A DNA stretch of 64,000 nucleotides from Kuschelorhynchus macadamiae (lineage: Eukaryota > Arthropoda > Insecta > Coleoptera > Curculionidae): positions 186,001 to 250,000 of the forward strand of contig JAUTXW010001621.1 of the NCBI GenBank assembly GCA_030620095.1. Direction: 5' to 3'. This document shows positions 63,961-64,000 of the stretch, in pieces. A program made the position numbers and the translations under genes. Below the pieces are notes generated by a model, which saw only the letters and a list, made by a program, of their open reading frames with translations, had not been told where the DNA came from and did no database searches. Positions within the stretch are counted from its first letter, which is position 1, and each line of letters starts with the position of its first letter.

Positions 63961-64000
63961 ATTCACTATGTATCTCATTACAATTTATGTCCAGCTAACT

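Overview
The window looks like AT-rich nuclear DNA of an insect, possibly a beetle although the order cannot be fixed. Most of it is transposable elements, nearly all broken, with almost no host coding sequence. Evidence for an insect: Penelope-like, hAT, Tc1/mariner, RTE-, Jockey- and Gypsy-like relics side by side, long (TA)n tracts, a THAP-domain fragment, and one intron-flanked exon resembling animal KDM3/JMJD1. There is no prokaryotic gene organisation, no rRNA and no CRISPR array.

Layout. 0-10 kb: two hAT copies (133-1690 and 4754-6438), each with an 8-bp target duplication, around a decayed RTE-like LINE. A Penelope-like element (PLE family A, 7024-8552) sits inside an unclassified repeat built from ~135-bp monomers (here called family F). 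10-20 kb: a deleted Gypsy-like element on the minus strand (about 13.9-16.6 kb), one probable host exon on the minus strand (18433-18588), and a 5'-truncated Jockey-like LINE (18846-20116). 20-31 kb: a 2.2-kb non-coding element with terminal inverted repeats that holds a near-perfect hairpin, a second F copy, a Tc1/mariner with very long TIRs (24838-26803), a PLE of family C (27603-29664), a THAP pseudo-exon and a foldback element. 31.4-38.3 kb: a near-perfect palindrome, arms about 3.33 kb, centred on a (TA)n tract and built from PLE family B. 38.4-48 kb: a second family C PLE between two (TA)n tracts, an F copy and two side-by-side LINE copies. 48-64 kb: a foldback element, MITEs flanked by TTAA, a degenerate PLE inverted pair, a tRNA-like sequence, GC-richer patches that may be promoters or conserved noncoding DNA, and more F, LINE and PLE fragments.

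The simplest reading is a large intron or intron/flank of a minus-strand KDM3-like gene, filled by repeated transposon insertion. The order of some insertions can be read directly because empty sites survive elsewhere in the window for hAT copy 1 and for PLE-A. The recurrent themes are PLE copies carrying an inverted copy of their own end, a shared hammerhead-like motif in five or six PLE ends, and (TA)n tracts that appear to have grown from short seeds inside transposons. No autonomous element here looks intact.
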